A stretch of DNA of 64,000 nt from Actinoallomurus iriomotensis (GCF_030269445.1 NZ_BSTJ01000010.1:310001-374000); one strand, 5' to 3'; positions 42,126 through 50,954 are shown, counted from the stretch's first letter. Notes: generated by a model not told the origin, from the letters alone. A program made the numbers and translations.

Positions 42126-44150
42126 TCAGAGGGTGAGGTTGTCGGCGACGAGGACGTGCGGGCCACCGGCGGGCAGGGAACGTTCCACGCTCTCCTCCAC
42201 ACACTCGGTGTGCAGCAGCGAGGACACGGCGGTGAGCTTCAGGCGTCCCCCGGTAAACACCGAGCCGGCCGCGCGGTAGGTGTTCTCACCGGTGGTGATC
42301 TCCAGGTGCGTGGCGTGGCCGCTCGCCTCGCTTCGGTGGCCCACCAGCTCCCACTCGAGCCTTCCGGGCCCCTCCGCGCGGGAGAGCAGGGCGCCGTCCC
42401 CGCCTCGTACCAGCGCGCCGCCGCCGATGTGCAGCCGCTGGTCGCGTACGGCGCTGAGCCGGATCGGGGCTCCGTCCACCCGTCCTCCGGAGATGACGAT
42501 CTCGGCCGCTCCGATGGAGACCGGCTCGCCGTCCCGCACGCCGTGCAGTTCGCACCGCGTGAAGCGCAGCGGCCCCGAGCCGCGGAAGACCGCGCCGTCC
42601 AGGCCGGTGAAGACGCAGTCCACGAAGTGGACGGGGTTCGCGACCGGCGTCTGCACCACCACCGCGTCCTTCGGCAGGTCGAAGGCGCACCCCTCGATCA
42701 CGTTGGGGCGCCCGGAGCGGTCGGAGCGCTGACCGATCGCGAAGGTCCGGGCCGAACAGCCGCGCATCTGGATGCCGTCGGCGTTGACCTGGAGCGTTCC
42801 GGCCGGGTCGAACGTGGAACGCGGGATGACCCGCACGTCCTCCAGCGTGAGGTCGGTGATCTTCGTTCCGGCGACGAACCAGGAGCAGACGTGCTTGCGC
42901 ACGGTGATCCGTTTCGCGCTGGTGCCCCAGGGAGCGCCGCTGTTGGCGATGTCCATCAGCCCGGAGTTGCCGGTGAACACCAGGTCGTGCTCGTACTGGC
43001 CGTGAGTGGTGAACGGGTTGCCGCCGGCGTCGTCGCCGTCGCCGTGGCAGTTGTCGACGTAGCAGTACGCCGAGGCGGTGAAGTCGTTCAGATGCCGCGC
43101 GTTGGCCGTGTGGCAGTCCGAGACGTGCCCGTACAGGCAGTAGATCTGCTGGGTGAGGTATCCGGCGCCGCCGTAGAACACCGTGGGCGGGTTCTTCAGG
43201 CTGCACTGCTCGGTGCGGAAGTGGGTGCACCAGCGGCGCATGATCACCGGCCACCAGGTGGCGGTGGCGTGGATGCCGGACACGTCGCAGGAGACGGCGT
43301 ACTCATAGGCCACCGGATGGGATCCGGTGTACTCCCGGTCGTCGGGCACCGAGCCGTCGTCCGGCCCGTCGTACGGCGGCGCGCCGATGAAGACCATGTT
43401 CCGTACGTGGGCGCGTTCGACGGGCTGGACCCTGGTCCAGGTGATGGTGCGGCCGGCGGCCAGTTCCCAGCCGTTCTTGTAGTCCACCCGGATGTGGTCG
43501 TCGTCGACGATCTGCGTCACCTGGACCATGCGCTGCAGCTCGCGCTCGTACGTGCCGCCGAGCGCGTCGACCTCGGCGGTCCACCACTGGCCGACGGCGA
43601 ACTTCGAGGAGTCGCCCACCTCGAAGACGTCCGACAGGTCGGGCAGCACGGCGGACAACCGGTGCGTGACCACGGTCGTGGTGACCTGACCGCGGAAGTA
43701 CAGCACCGCGCCGAAGGGGTTGTCGTGGCTGTTGCGTTCGATGCCGTCGGTGCTGACGGTGTTGCCGCCGAAGTCGAGTTCGATGTCGGAGCGGTGGAAG
43801 GTGTGGCGTTTGAGGAAGTGCAGGTCGGTGTGGGCTTCGATGCGGTGGATGGTGGGGTCGGTGACCATCGCTTCGAGGGCGGTGTCGGCGGGGGTCTTGT
43901 CGTCGAAGATGCCGAAGCGGCGGAAGTCGGCGACGCCGTCGTGGATCTGGCGCCAGCGGCCCTTGCTCGCTCCGGGTGGGGCGAGGACGGTGCCGCCGTT
44001 GGCGGGGAGGGTGGATGTGGCGTCCCAGCGCAGCAGCATTCCGCCGCCGTCGCCGGGGGTGCGGTAGCCCGCGACCTGGACGAGCAGGCCGTCCTCGAGC
44101 CTGCGGACATCGAGCATCAGCAGGCCCAGGACATTGGCCACGTGGTTCAT
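42126..44150 (-). CDS. Paralogous beta-helix protein without signal peptide
   Basis: A 674-residue paralog of the downstream gene product, starting MNHVANVLGLLMLDVRRLED where the other's mature domain starts. It has the same GDGGGMLLRWD, HGQYEHDLVFTGNSGL and CYVDNCHGDGDD blocks. There is no Sec or Tat signal, so it should stay in the cytosol unless another route exists. The first 360 bases of the coding region are nearly identical at DNA level to the paralog (about 13 differences by eye), whereas later parts diverge, which suggests gene conversion. It may act on imported oligosaccharide. Start ATG 44150; it is the first gene of the arm after IclR. Confidence 0.8.
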   Translation of the reverse strand: MNHVANVLGLLMLDVRRLEDGLLVQVAGYRTPGDGGGMLLRWDATSTLPANGGTVLAPPGASKGRWRQIHDGVADFRRFGIFDDKTPADTALEAMVTDPTIHRIEAHTDLHFLKRHTFHRSDIELDFGGNTVSTDGIERNSHDNPFGAVLYFRGQVTTTVVTHRLSAVLPDLSDVFEVGDSSKFAVGQWWTAEVDALGGTYERELQRMVQVTQIVDDDHIRVDYKNGWELAAGRTITWTRVQPVERAHVRNMVFIGAPPYDGPDDGSVPDDREYTGSHPVAYEYAVSCDVSGIHATATWWPVIMRRWCTHFRTEQCSLKNPPTVFYGGAGYLTQQIYCLYGHVSDCHTANARHLNDFTASAYCYVDNCHGDGDDAGGNPFTTHGQYEHDLVFTGNSGLMDIANSGAPWGTSAKRITVRKHVCSWFVAGTKITDLTLEDVRVIPRSTFDPAGTLQVNADGIQMRGCSARTFAIGQRSDRSGRPNVIEGCAFDLPKDAVVVQTPVANPVHFVDCVFTGLDGAVFRGSGPLRFTRCELHGVRDGEPVSIGAAEIVISGGRVDGAPIRLSAVRDQRLHIGGGALVRGGDGALLSRAEGPGRLEWELVGHRSEASGHATHLEITTGENTYRAAGSVFTGGRLKLTAVSSLLHTECVEESVERSLPAGGPHVLVADNLTL

Positions 44151-44311
44151 GGGGCCTCAACCTTCGGGGGCGCGCCCGGACGGACGCGGCAAAGGATGGA
44201 AGGTCGGGCGATGCGCAGAGGCGCGCAGGCGGCGGAGCTGCTGGCCAGAACTTCCGGAGTCGGGGCTGCGACACACCGGGAGCCAGCTCTTCGCCCGAGA
44301 CGATGGCGTGG

Positions 44312-44341
44312 ACGCTAGACAGCCTTGGCCACGTGTGTCAA
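44312..44341 (-). promoter_or_regulatory. Candidate sigma-70 promoter for the beta-helix/importer operon
   Basis: On the minus strand TTGACA (44336-44341) and TAGCGT (44312-44317) are 18 bases apart, about 160 bases upstream of the 44150 start. The -35 box overlaps the IclR stop codon. The rest of 44151-44337 shows no gene. Confidence 0.4.
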
Positions 44342-45135
44342 GGGCGGTACCCGAGGTCGCGGGAGATTCGCTCGGCCGCGTCGCGTACGTGTCGTCCCAG
44401 CTCCTGGTACCGCCAGGCGGGCAGATCCAGCTTCAGGCCAGTGATGCTGATCGCTCCCGCGCACGCCCGAGTGTGGTCCCGCAGCGCGCCGCCGATGCAG
44501 AACACGCCGTCGGCGTCCTCCTCGTCGTCGACGGCGTAGCCGAGTTCGCGAACGGTCCGCAGATGGGCCAGGAGCGTCGGCAGGTCCTTGATCGTGTGGC
44601 TCGTCCGGAGGGGCATGCCGACCCGCTCGATGAGGCGGGTCACCGCGGCGTCGCTCATCTCGGCCAGCAGCGCCTTGCCCAGTCCGGTGCAGTGCGGGAG
44701 CTCCCGCGTCCCCATCCGCAGGTCGACCTGGACCCGCTCGCCGTTGCTGACCTGGTCCACCACCACGGCGTGGTCGCTCTCGGAGACGGCGAGGCGGGAG
44801 TTCATCCCGGTCACCCGGGTCAGCTCGACGAGCACCGGGCGGGCCACGTCCCGTAGGGAGAGCTGGTCCTGGGCGCGGGCGCCGAGGCGCGCCAGGGACA
44901 TCCCGAGCCGGTAACGCCGGTTCATCCCCTCGCCGTCGTCGGCGACCAGGCCATACTGGCGCAGGGTGAAGAGGGTGGCGAAGGCCGCGCTCTTGCTCAG
45001 GCCACACGCGCCGGCCACCTCGGTCACGCTCATGCCGGCCCCCTGCGCGTCGCCCGCCAGGGCCTCGAGAACCTCGGCGGCGCGGGCGACGCTTCGCACC
45101 CAGTATCGCGAGTTTTTCGCATCGCTGTTCGTCAC
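44338..45135 (-). CDS. IclR family transcriptional regulator
   Basis: A 265-residue regulator: winged-helix N-terminus (VRSVARAAEVLEALAGD, VTEVAGACGLSKSAAFATLF) and the GAF-like IclR effector domain (LPHCTGLGKALLAEMSDAAV, ITGLKLDLPA). IclR proteins usually control catabolism of aromatic or sugar acids with a pathway intermediate as ligand. It sits between the two divergent arms of the island and likely controls both. GTG 45135 lies inside an inverted repeat, which suggests autoregulation. Confidence 0.92.
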   Translation of the reverse strand: MTNSDAKNSRYWVRSVARAAEVLEALAGDAQGAGMSVTEVAGACGLSKSAAFATLFTLRQYGLVADDGEGMNRRYRLGMSLARLGARAQDQLSLRDVARPVLVELTRVTGMNSRLAVSESDHAVVVDQVSNGERVQVDLRMGTRELPHCTGLGKALLAEMSDAAVTRLIERVGMPLRTSHTIKDLPTLLAHLRTVRELGYAVDDEEDADGVFCIGGALRDHTRACAGAISITGLKLDLPAWRYQELGRHVRDAAERISRDLGYRP

Positions 45136-45146
45136 AGCCGAACAGC
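45124..45146. promoter_or_regulatory. Inverted repeat over the iclR start, candidate operator
   Basis: Perfect 8-base arms GCTGTTCG (45124-45131) and CGAACAGC (45139-45146) with a 7-base spacer containing the iclR start codon. A further half site CTGTTC lies at 45230-45235, in front of the aminotransferase gene. The spacing fits one regulator acting on both divergent promoters. Confidence 0.6.
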
Positions 45147-45313
45147 TTACTCGCTTGTAACACGATTGCCTGTTGACCACCGAAAATTCTCATGCGAAAC
45201 TCCCGGCAACCGTTCGGCAACACCAAACACTGTTCTGTATTTCGATCTGCGGCGGAAGAACCGGCGCCGACCACGACCGGGCTGGGTCACGGGCGGCGCG
45301 CCAAGGAGAAAAT

Positions 45314-46681
45314 GTGAATCAGCGTGTCCTGTCCGGCTCCGACCTCGCCGAGCGCGCTCGCAGGGCCATCCCCGGCGGCGTGAACAGCGGGCAGCGCAGC
45401 ATCCCCGGCCTCACCGATCTCGTGATCACCGAGGCGGACGGCGCACGCTTCCGCGACGCGGACGGCCGGGAGTACGTCGACTACCACGCGGCGTTCGGCC
45501 CACCGCTGCTCGGCCACAACGACCCCGATGTGAGCGCGGCGGTCGCCGAGGCCGGGCGAACCGTGGACCTGTGCGGAGTCGGCGTCACCACGGCCGAGGT
45601 CGAGCTGGCCGAGGCCCTGGTGGAGCTGGTGCCGAGCGTGGAGAAGGTCCTGCTCACCAGCACCGGCAGCGAGGCCACGTTCCACGCCCTGCGAGTCGCC
45701 CGTGCCGCCACCGGCAGGCGGCTGGTGGTCAAGTTCCAGGGCTGCTACCACGGTTGGCACGACGCGGTCAGCCTCAATGTCATCTCCGCGCCCGAACGCG
45801 TCGGAGCCAGGGATCCCATCTCGGCCGGCATTCTTCCCGAGGTGCTGGAGGCGACCCTCGTCCTGCGGTTCAACGACGCCGAGGGCGTGCGCGCGGCGTT
45901 CGCCGAATACGGCCGCGACATCGCCGCGGTCATCGTCGAACCGGTCCCGCACAACGTCGGCTGCCTGCTCCCCGAACGGGAGTTCCTCCAGACACTGCGC
46001 GACGAGTGCACCCGCGCCGGCAGCGTACTGATCTTCGATGAGGTGATCAGCGGCTTCCGGCACGACCTCGGGGGCTGGCAGGCCATCAGCGGGATCACCC
46101 CGGACCTCACGACGATGGGCAAGGCCATCGCGAACGGCTACCCGGTCGGTGCGCTCGGCGGACGCGCCGACCTGATGGAGCTGTTCAGCTCGCGCCCCGG
46201 CGGCTCGGTCTTCTTCGCCGGGACGTACAACGGGCATCCCGCGGTCGTGGCCGCCGCGCTGGCGACGCTGCGCAAGATCCGTACGGAGCCGGTGCACGAG
46301 CACGTGTTCCGTCTCGGTGACCGGATCCGCACCGGGCTGTCGGAGGTGTTCGCCGGGCTCGGCCTCCCGGCGGTGGTCACCGGATACGGTTCGGTGTTCG
46401 TCGCGTACTTCATGACGGGCCCCGCCCGAACCTACGATGACCTGCTGCGCAATGATGCGTCCATGTTCGTCGGGTACCGCCGCAGGCTCCTCGGCCACGG
46501 AGTGTTCGAGCTGCCGCTCAACCTGAAGCGCAGCCATGTCTCCTACGCCCACACCGAGGCCGACGCCGCCCGGCTGCTGGAGGCCGCCGCCGACGCGGCG
46601 CGCGCCCAGCTCACCGACGGCGACGTCCTCGCCGACGTGGCGGACGCCAGCACCATGGGGGGAGTGGCGGACCGATGCTGA
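45314..46681 (+). CDS. Class III aminotransferase (glutamate-1-semialdehyde aminomutase-like)
   Basis: A 455-residue PLP enzyme. The opening RARRAIPGGVNSGQRSIPGL and TSTGSEATFHALRVARAATG are typical of the GSA-aminomutase branch. The PLP lysine is in TTMGKAIANGYPVGA; FDEVISGFR carries the conserved Asp. In a sugar island it would more likely aminate or deaminate a keto sugar acid than make tetrapyrroles. GTG 45314 follows AAGGAG by five bases. It overlaps the next gene by seven bases and begins the plus-strand arm of four coupled genes. Confidence 0.9.
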   Translation: MNQRVLSGSDLAERARRAIPGGVNSGQRSIPGLTDLVITEADGARFRDADGREYVDYHAAFGPPLLGHNDPDVSAAVAEAGRTVDLCGVGVTTAEVELAEALVELVPSVEKVLLTSTGSEATFHALRVARAATGRRLVVKFQGCYHGWHDAVSLNVISAPERVGARDPISAGILPEVLEATLVLRFNDAEGVRAAFAEYGRDIAAVIVEPVPHNVGCLLPEREFLQTLRDECTRAGSVLIFDEVISGFRHDLGGWQAISGITPDLTTMGKAIANGYPVGALGGRADLMELFSSRPGGSVFFAGTYNGHPAVVAAALATLRKIRTEPVHEHVFRLGDRIRTGLSEVFAGLGLPAVVTGYGSVFVAYFMTGPARTYDDLLRNDASMFVGYRRRLLGHGVFELPLNLKRSHVSYAHTEADAARLLEAAADAARAQLTDGDVLADVADASTMGGVADRC

Positions 46682-47856
46682 CCGTCGACACCACCCGCCC
46701 GGTCGGGCCCGCGGGGCGCGTGAGCAGGGTCGAGACACTCGCGCTGGGGACCGCCTGGCGCGACTTCTCCTACGTACGCGTGCACACCGACGAGGGCCTC
46801 AGCGGCGTCGGCGAGATCACCCATCCCTACCGGGGCCGGGAGACCGCCGCGCTGGCGGAGGCGATGGCGTCCCGGCACCTCATCGGCGCCGATCCCTTCG
46901 ACGTCGAGGAGATCTGGCTGCGGATGTACCAGGGCGACTTCCTGCGCGGCGGCGACGTCGGCGGGATCGTCGTCTCCGGCATCGACCAGGCGCTCCACGA
47001 CATCATGGGCAAGGCGCTCGGCGTGCCCGCCTACCGCTTGACCGGCGGCGCCTGCCGCGACCGGATCAGGGTCTACGCCAACGGCTGGTACACCGGCGAC
47101 CGCGAGCCGGGCGAGTTCGCCGCGCGTGCCAAGGACGTGGTGGCACGCGGGTACACCGCGCTGAAGTTCGACCCGTTCGGCGCCGGGCTCGGCGAGCTCT
47201 CCCGCGCCGAGCTACGGCGCTCGATCGACATCGTGGCCGCGGTCCGCGAGGCCGTCGACGTGGACATCTTCATCGAGGGGCACGCCCGTTTCGCCATGCC
47301 CACGGCGACCCGGCTGCTGCGCGAGCTGGAGCCGTACGACGTGGGCTGGTTCGAGGAACCCCTGCCCTGGACGCACATCGAGCGGTACGCCGAGCTGCGG
47401 CGGCGCGCGCCGATGCCGATCTCGGGCGGCGAGCACTTCCACAACCGCTATGAGTACGCGCGCCTGTTCGCCACCGGCGCCGTCGACATCATCCAGCCGG
47501 ACCTGTCGATGGCGGGCGGCTTCACCGAGGTCAGAAAGCTGGCCGCGCAGGCGGAGGTGCACGCGATGCTGGTCGCGCCGCACAACTCCAACTCGCCGCT
47601 CTGCACGACCGCGTCCGTCCACGCCACTCTCGGCATGCCGAACTTCACCATCCTGGAGACCTTCGACGGGATGCTCGAGGACCACGTGTTCCAGGCGGTA
47701 CGCGGCGCGCTGCCGGTCGTGGACGGCCACATCGGGCTGCCGACGCGGCCGGGGCTCGGCATCGAGCTGGTCGACGAGGTGTTCGCCGAGCATCCGCCGA
47801 GCGGCGGGTTCTGGAACATGTTCGCCGAAGGCTGGGAGAAGCGGAACCGCACGTGA
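46675..47856 (+). CDS. Enolase-superfamily (mandelate racemase-like) sugar acid dehydratase
   Basis: A 393-residue barrel enzyme. The metal and base motifs follow the galactonate/mandelate dehydratase pattern: ALKFDPFG, FIEGHARF, GWFEEPLPW, ISGGEHFHNRYEYARL, IIQPDLSMAGGFTE and LVAPHNSNSP. It would abstract a proton next to a carboxylate and eliminate water from a sugar acid to give a 2-keto-3-deoxy acid, the substrate of the aldolase and hydrolase in the other arm. Substrate sugar not determined. ATG overlaps the preceding stop region, and its stop overlaps the next start. Confidence 0.9.
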   Translation: MLTVDTTRPVGPAGRVSRVETLALGTAWRDFSYVRVHTDEGLSGVGEITHPYRGRETAALAEAMASRHLIGADPFDVEEIWLRMYQGDFLRGGDVGGIVVSGIDQALHDIMGKALGVPAYRLTGGACRDRIRVYANGWYTGDREPGEFAARAKDVVARGYTALKFDPFGAGLGELSRAELRRSIDIVAAVREAVDVDIFIEGHARFAMPTATRLLRELEPYDVGWFEEPLPWTHIERYAELRRRAPMPISGGEHFHNRYEYARLFATGAVDIIQPDLSMAGGFTEVRKLAAQAEVHAMLVAPHNSNSPLCTTASVHATLGMPNFTILETFDGMLEDHVFQAVRGALPVVDGHIGLPTRPGLGIELVDEVFAEHPPSGGFWNMFAEGWEKRNRT

Positions 47857-48695
47857 TCGTCGACGTTCACTCACACCTTTTCACCTGTCCCGACGACGTG
47901 GGCGACCCGTTCGCGGCGGAGTCCGCGCGGGCGCACGGCGGCACGGTCGACCTGACCGTGCGCTGGGACGACTACGCCGGCTCCGCCCCACCCGGCACCG
48001 CCGCGATCGTCGTCGGCGGCAAGGCGCACCGATCGGGCCTCTGGGTGGACGACGCCGCGGTGGCGGCCTACGTGGCCGCGCATCCCGACCGGCTCGTCGG
48101 CTACCTGTCACTGGATCCGACCCGGCCGGGGTGGCGGGACGAACTCGAGCACGGCCACCAGGACCTCGGCCTGCGCGGCATCAAGCTGATGCCGATGTAC
48201 GCCGGGTTCGATCCCGCCGATCCCTCGCTCGACCCGCTCTACTCCTACGCCGCCGACAACGGCCTGCCGCTCCTGGTGCACACCGGCACCACCTTCGTGT
48301 CCACCGCACCGCTGCGCTACGCGCTTCCGGTGCACCTGGACGAAGTGGCGATCCGGCATCCCGAGCTGCGCATGGTCCTGGCGCATCTGGGCCATCCGTA
48401 CGAGGGCGAGTGCATCGCGGTCATCCGCAAGCACCGGCACGTCTACGCCGACGTGTCGGCGCTGCACTACCGGCCCTTCCAGCTCTGGCACAGCCTGCGC
48501 CTGGTCCAGGACTACGGCGTCTGGCACAAGCTGCTGTTCGGCAGCGACTACCCGTTCACCACCGTCGACGCCTCGGTCGAGGGACTGCGCGCCGTCGCCG
48601 AGGTACCGGGCATCCCGGGTCTTCCGCCGCTGGACCGCGAGGAGATCGAGAAGTTGATCCACCGTCCGTCGCTCGACCTGCTGGGGCTGTCGTGA
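47853..48695 (+). CDS. Amidohydrolase family protein (possible lactonase)
   Basis: A 280-residue metal-dependent TIM-barrel hydrolase. Ligands appear as IVDVHSHLF, LLVHTGTTF, VLAHLGHPYEGE and the Asp of LLFGSDYPF. Relatives hydrolyse sugar-acid lactones or decarboxylate acids. Next to an SDR and a dehydratase, the natural place in a non-phosphorylative pathway is hydrolysis of the lactone made by the dehydrogenase; this is inference. GTG 47853 overlaps the previous stop (GTGA) and its own stop overlaps the next start the same way. Confidence 0.85.
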   Translation: MIVDVHSHLFTCPDDVGDPFAAESARAHGGTVDLTVRWDDYAGSAPPGTAAIVVGGKAHRSGLWVDDAAVAAYVAAHPDRLVGYLSLDPTRPGWRDELEHGHQDLGLRGIKLMPMYAGFDPADPSLDPLYSYAADNGLPLLVHTGTTFVSTAPLRYALPVHLDEVAIRHPELRMVLAHLGHPYEGECIAVIRKHRHVYADVSALHYRPFQLWHSLRLVQDYGVWHKLLFGSDYPFTTVDASVEGLRAVAEVPGIPGLPPLDREEIEKLIHRPSLDLLGLS

Positions 48696-49486
48696 GCCTG
48701 CGAGGCCGGACGGCGATCGTCACCGGCGCCGCCCGCGGGCTGGGCCGGGCCATCGCTCTGGGCCTCGTCTCCGCCGACGCCCGCGTCGTGGCGGTGGACC
48801 GGCCCGGCGCCGCCGGACTCGACGCGTTCGAGCATGCCTACGGCTTCGACCTCGCCGACACCCACGGTCTGGCCGGGCTCGCCGACGACATCCGCGCCGC
48901 CCACGGGCCGATTCACATCCTGGTGAACAACGCGGGAGTGGCCCGGCTGGAGCACTTCAACGAGATCACCGTCGAGACGTGGCGCGAGGTCATGCTCGTC
49001 AACGCCGACGCCGTGTTCTTCCTGTCCCAGCGCGTCGCCGAGCACATGATCGCCGATGGGGTACCCGGCCGGATCATCTCCATCTCCTCCAAGAACGGGC
49101 TGATGGCCGAGGCGGGCCTCGCGCACTACAACGCCTCCAAGGGCGCGGTCGAACTGATCACCAAGTCGCTCGCGGCGGAACTGGGCCCGCACGGCGTCAC
49201 CGTCAACGGGGTCGCCCCGGGGATGATCGCCACCCCGATCGACGGCGAGTTCCCCCTCGATCGTGAGGCGTTCGAGGCGGCGTGGAACGAGCGCATTCCG
49301 CTCCGGGACGGTCACGGCGGCGGCTACGGCCGGCCCGAGGACGTCGTCGGCGCCGTCCTGTACCTCGCCTCCGACGCCGCCCGCTACGTCACCGGCACCA
49401 CACTCGTGGTCGACGGCGGCGTCCTCGCCGACCAGATGCCCCGCCTGCGATTCATGCGCCCGTACCGCAACTCCCTGGACACGTGA
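48692..49486 (+). CDS. SDR family oxidoreductase
   Basis: A 264-residue classical SDR. VTGAARGLGRAIALG binds the cofactor, with Asp in VVAVDRPG favouring NAD; NNAGVARL and the Ser/YNASKGAVE set provide the catalytic triad; the C-terminus has TLVVDGGVLADQMP. A sugar dehydrogenase is the best guess from its operon (aminotransferase, dehydratase, amidohydrolase). GTG 48692 overlaps the amidohydrolase stop. It ends seven bases from the converging dehydrogenase gene. Confidence 0.92.
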   Translation: MSLRGRTAIVTGAARGLGRAIALGLVSADARVVAVDRPGAAGLDAFEHAYGFDLADTHGLAGLADDIRAAHGPIHILVNNAGVARLEHFNEITVETWREVMLVNADAVFFLSQRVAEHMIADGVPGRIISISSKNGLMAEAGLAHYNASKGAVELITKSLAAELGPHGVTVNGVAPGMIATPIDGEFPLDREAFEAAWNERIPLRDGHGGGYGRPEDVVGAVLYLASDAARYVTGTTLVVDGGVLADQMPRLRFMRPYRNSLDT

Positions 49487-49493
49487 CCGGCCT

Positions 49494-50348
49494 TCACCCG
49501 TCCGCGGCACGCAGGTGGTGCAGGGCGTCCTGGACGGGGATGCCGAAGTCGTCGCGGTCGCCGTCCCAGCGGCGGAACACCGCGGCGGCCGCGAGCGCGA
49601 GTTCGTCCGGCAGCCCGGCCTCGGCCAGCGTCGCGGCGGCCTCCTCCATCTCGGGTGCCCACCGCCAGGCCCGGGCCGCGACCCCGGACAGGTGCCCGGG
49701 CGTGGCGAGGTGGTCGTGGGTCATCCGCCGTGCCTCGGCGAGAAGATGGTCGCTCACGCCATAGACGTCCGCCAGCGCGTGGGAGACCGCGGCGAGGGCG
49801 CTCGCGGCCTTGTTGAACGAGCCGTACGCCATCTTCAGCGCGGACGCCTGGCCGACGCCGCCGTCGACCGGGACCGCCTCGAGCGGGCCGCCGGCGAACA
49901 GGCCGGCCACCGGGCCGGTGTCCCCGGCCGCACCCGACAGGTACAGGCGCGCGGCGGCGCGGTCGGAGGGCGGGGGACCGATCACGCACCCGTCCACGAC
50001 GCGGGCGCGCGGGAACAGGTCGGCGATCCGCCGTACGCGCGCCGGGCTGATCGCGTTGGCCTCGACGAAGACGCCGTCGAAGCCGGTCCCGGCGACCTGC
50101 CGGGCGACCTCCTCGGCCGCGGCGGGCGGGCAGAGAGAGACGACGATCCCGGCCTCGGCCGTGAGCGCGCCGAGGTCGGCGGCGCGTACGAGCCCGGCCT
50201 CGTCCGCGCGGTCCGCCGTCGCGGCGCTCCGCCCGCCGGGGCACCAGAGCACCCGGTGACCCGCCCGGACGGCCAGCCGTCCCACCGCGGCGCCCATCCG
50301 CCCCGGATGCAGGAGCCCGACCGTGACCGGTGATCGCTCCACGCTCAT
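49494..50348 (-). CDS. 6-phosphogluconate/3-hydroxyisobutyrate dehydrogenase-like protein
   Basis: A 284-residue reductase. The nucleotide motif is VGLLHPGRMGAAVGRLA; FVEANAISPARVRRI and GGVGQASALKMAYGSFNKA (with the catalytic Lys) match the 6PGDH/HIBADH group with a DUF1932-type C-terminal domain. It would oxidise a 3-hydroxy acid with NAD(P). ATG 50348 is alone on the minus strand between the island's plus arm and the pectin segment; it may act on the same acid sugars. Confidence 0.85.
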   Translation of the reverse strand: MSVERSPVTVGLLHPGRMGAAVGRLAVRAGHRVLWCPGGRSAATADRADEAGLVRAADLGALTAEAGIVVSLCPPAAAEEVARQVAGTGFDGVFVEANAISPARVRRIADLFPRARVVDGCVIGPPPSDRAAARLYLSGAAGDTGPVAGLFAGGPLEAVPVDGGVGQASALKMAYGSFNKAASALAAVSHALADVYGVSDHLLAEARRMTHDHLATPGHLSGVAARAWRWAPEMEEAAATLAEAGLPDELALAAAAVFRRWDGDRDDFGIPVQDALHHLRAADG

Positions 50349-50519
50349 CGGCTCTCCGCTCTCCCGGTACGCCTGTCCGCCCGTACCGTACCGGCCGGAC
50401 GGCGCGGCGCCGGGCCGCGGGGGACCGTCAGCGCCGGCCCGAGACGGTGCGGCGGTACTGCTGCCAGACCTTCTTGCCGGTCACGCGGCCATGAACCTGC
50501 GGCGCGAGATGGTCACTGT

Positions 50520-50954
50520 TCCGCCTGGTACGACGCGCAGAACATCACGCCGCTGTTCCCCTTCGGGTACGGCCTGTCGTACACGGCGTTCTCCTTCGGC
50601 GACCTCCAGGTCGGCGCGCTCGGGTCGGGCGGCTCCACGGTGACGGCCACGGTGACCAACACCGGAAGCCGCGCCGGGGCGGAGGTCGCCCAGCCGTACG
50701 TCCCGCACGGCATGAGCAGCCGGGTGGGCGCCAGGGTGTCCCTGCCGGTCGACACGGTGAGCGCCGCGGCGGCGAAGCTCACCTTCACCGCCACCGGGCT
50801 GCCCGCCGGCCTGTCCATCACCAGGTCGGGCACGATCACCGGCCGCGCCCGTCACGCGGGCACCCGCACGGTCACCGTGACCGTGAAGGACTCCTCCGGC
50901 GCCTCCGGCACCGCCACCTTCGTCTGGACCACGACCGGTAAGAGACGTCCGTGA
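50520..50954 (+). pseudogene. Remnant of a GH3 glycosidase C-terminus with Ig-like tail
   Basis: From about 50520 the frame reads WYDAQNITPLFPFGYGLSYT, the diagnostic junction of family 3 beta-glycosidases, then a fibronectin-like piece (VTATVTNTGSRAGAEVAQPYV). This jumps directly into a putative Ig-like (He_PIG) piece (TGLPAGLSITRSGTITG, VTVKDSSGASGTATF) and stops at 50954. The catalytic domains and several hundred residues between are missing, and no start or signal peptide fits. The gene is therefore decayed by deletion. It preserves evidence that a beta-glucosidase or xylosidase once stood next to the pectin lyase. Confidence 0.75.

Noticed and set aside
38845-44318. Very long open frames on the + strand opposite the beta-helix, Gfo/Idh and other minus-strand genes
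   Set aside because: They are Val/Asp/Gly/Arg-rich translations expected opposite high-GC coding DNA, show no family motif, and the minus strand carries clear domains.
45314-46681. hemL (glutamate-1-semialdehyde aminomutase) for tetrapyrrole synthesis
   Set aside because: No other heme genes are near; operon context with sugar enzymes and the divergent IclR argues for a catabolic aminotransferase.
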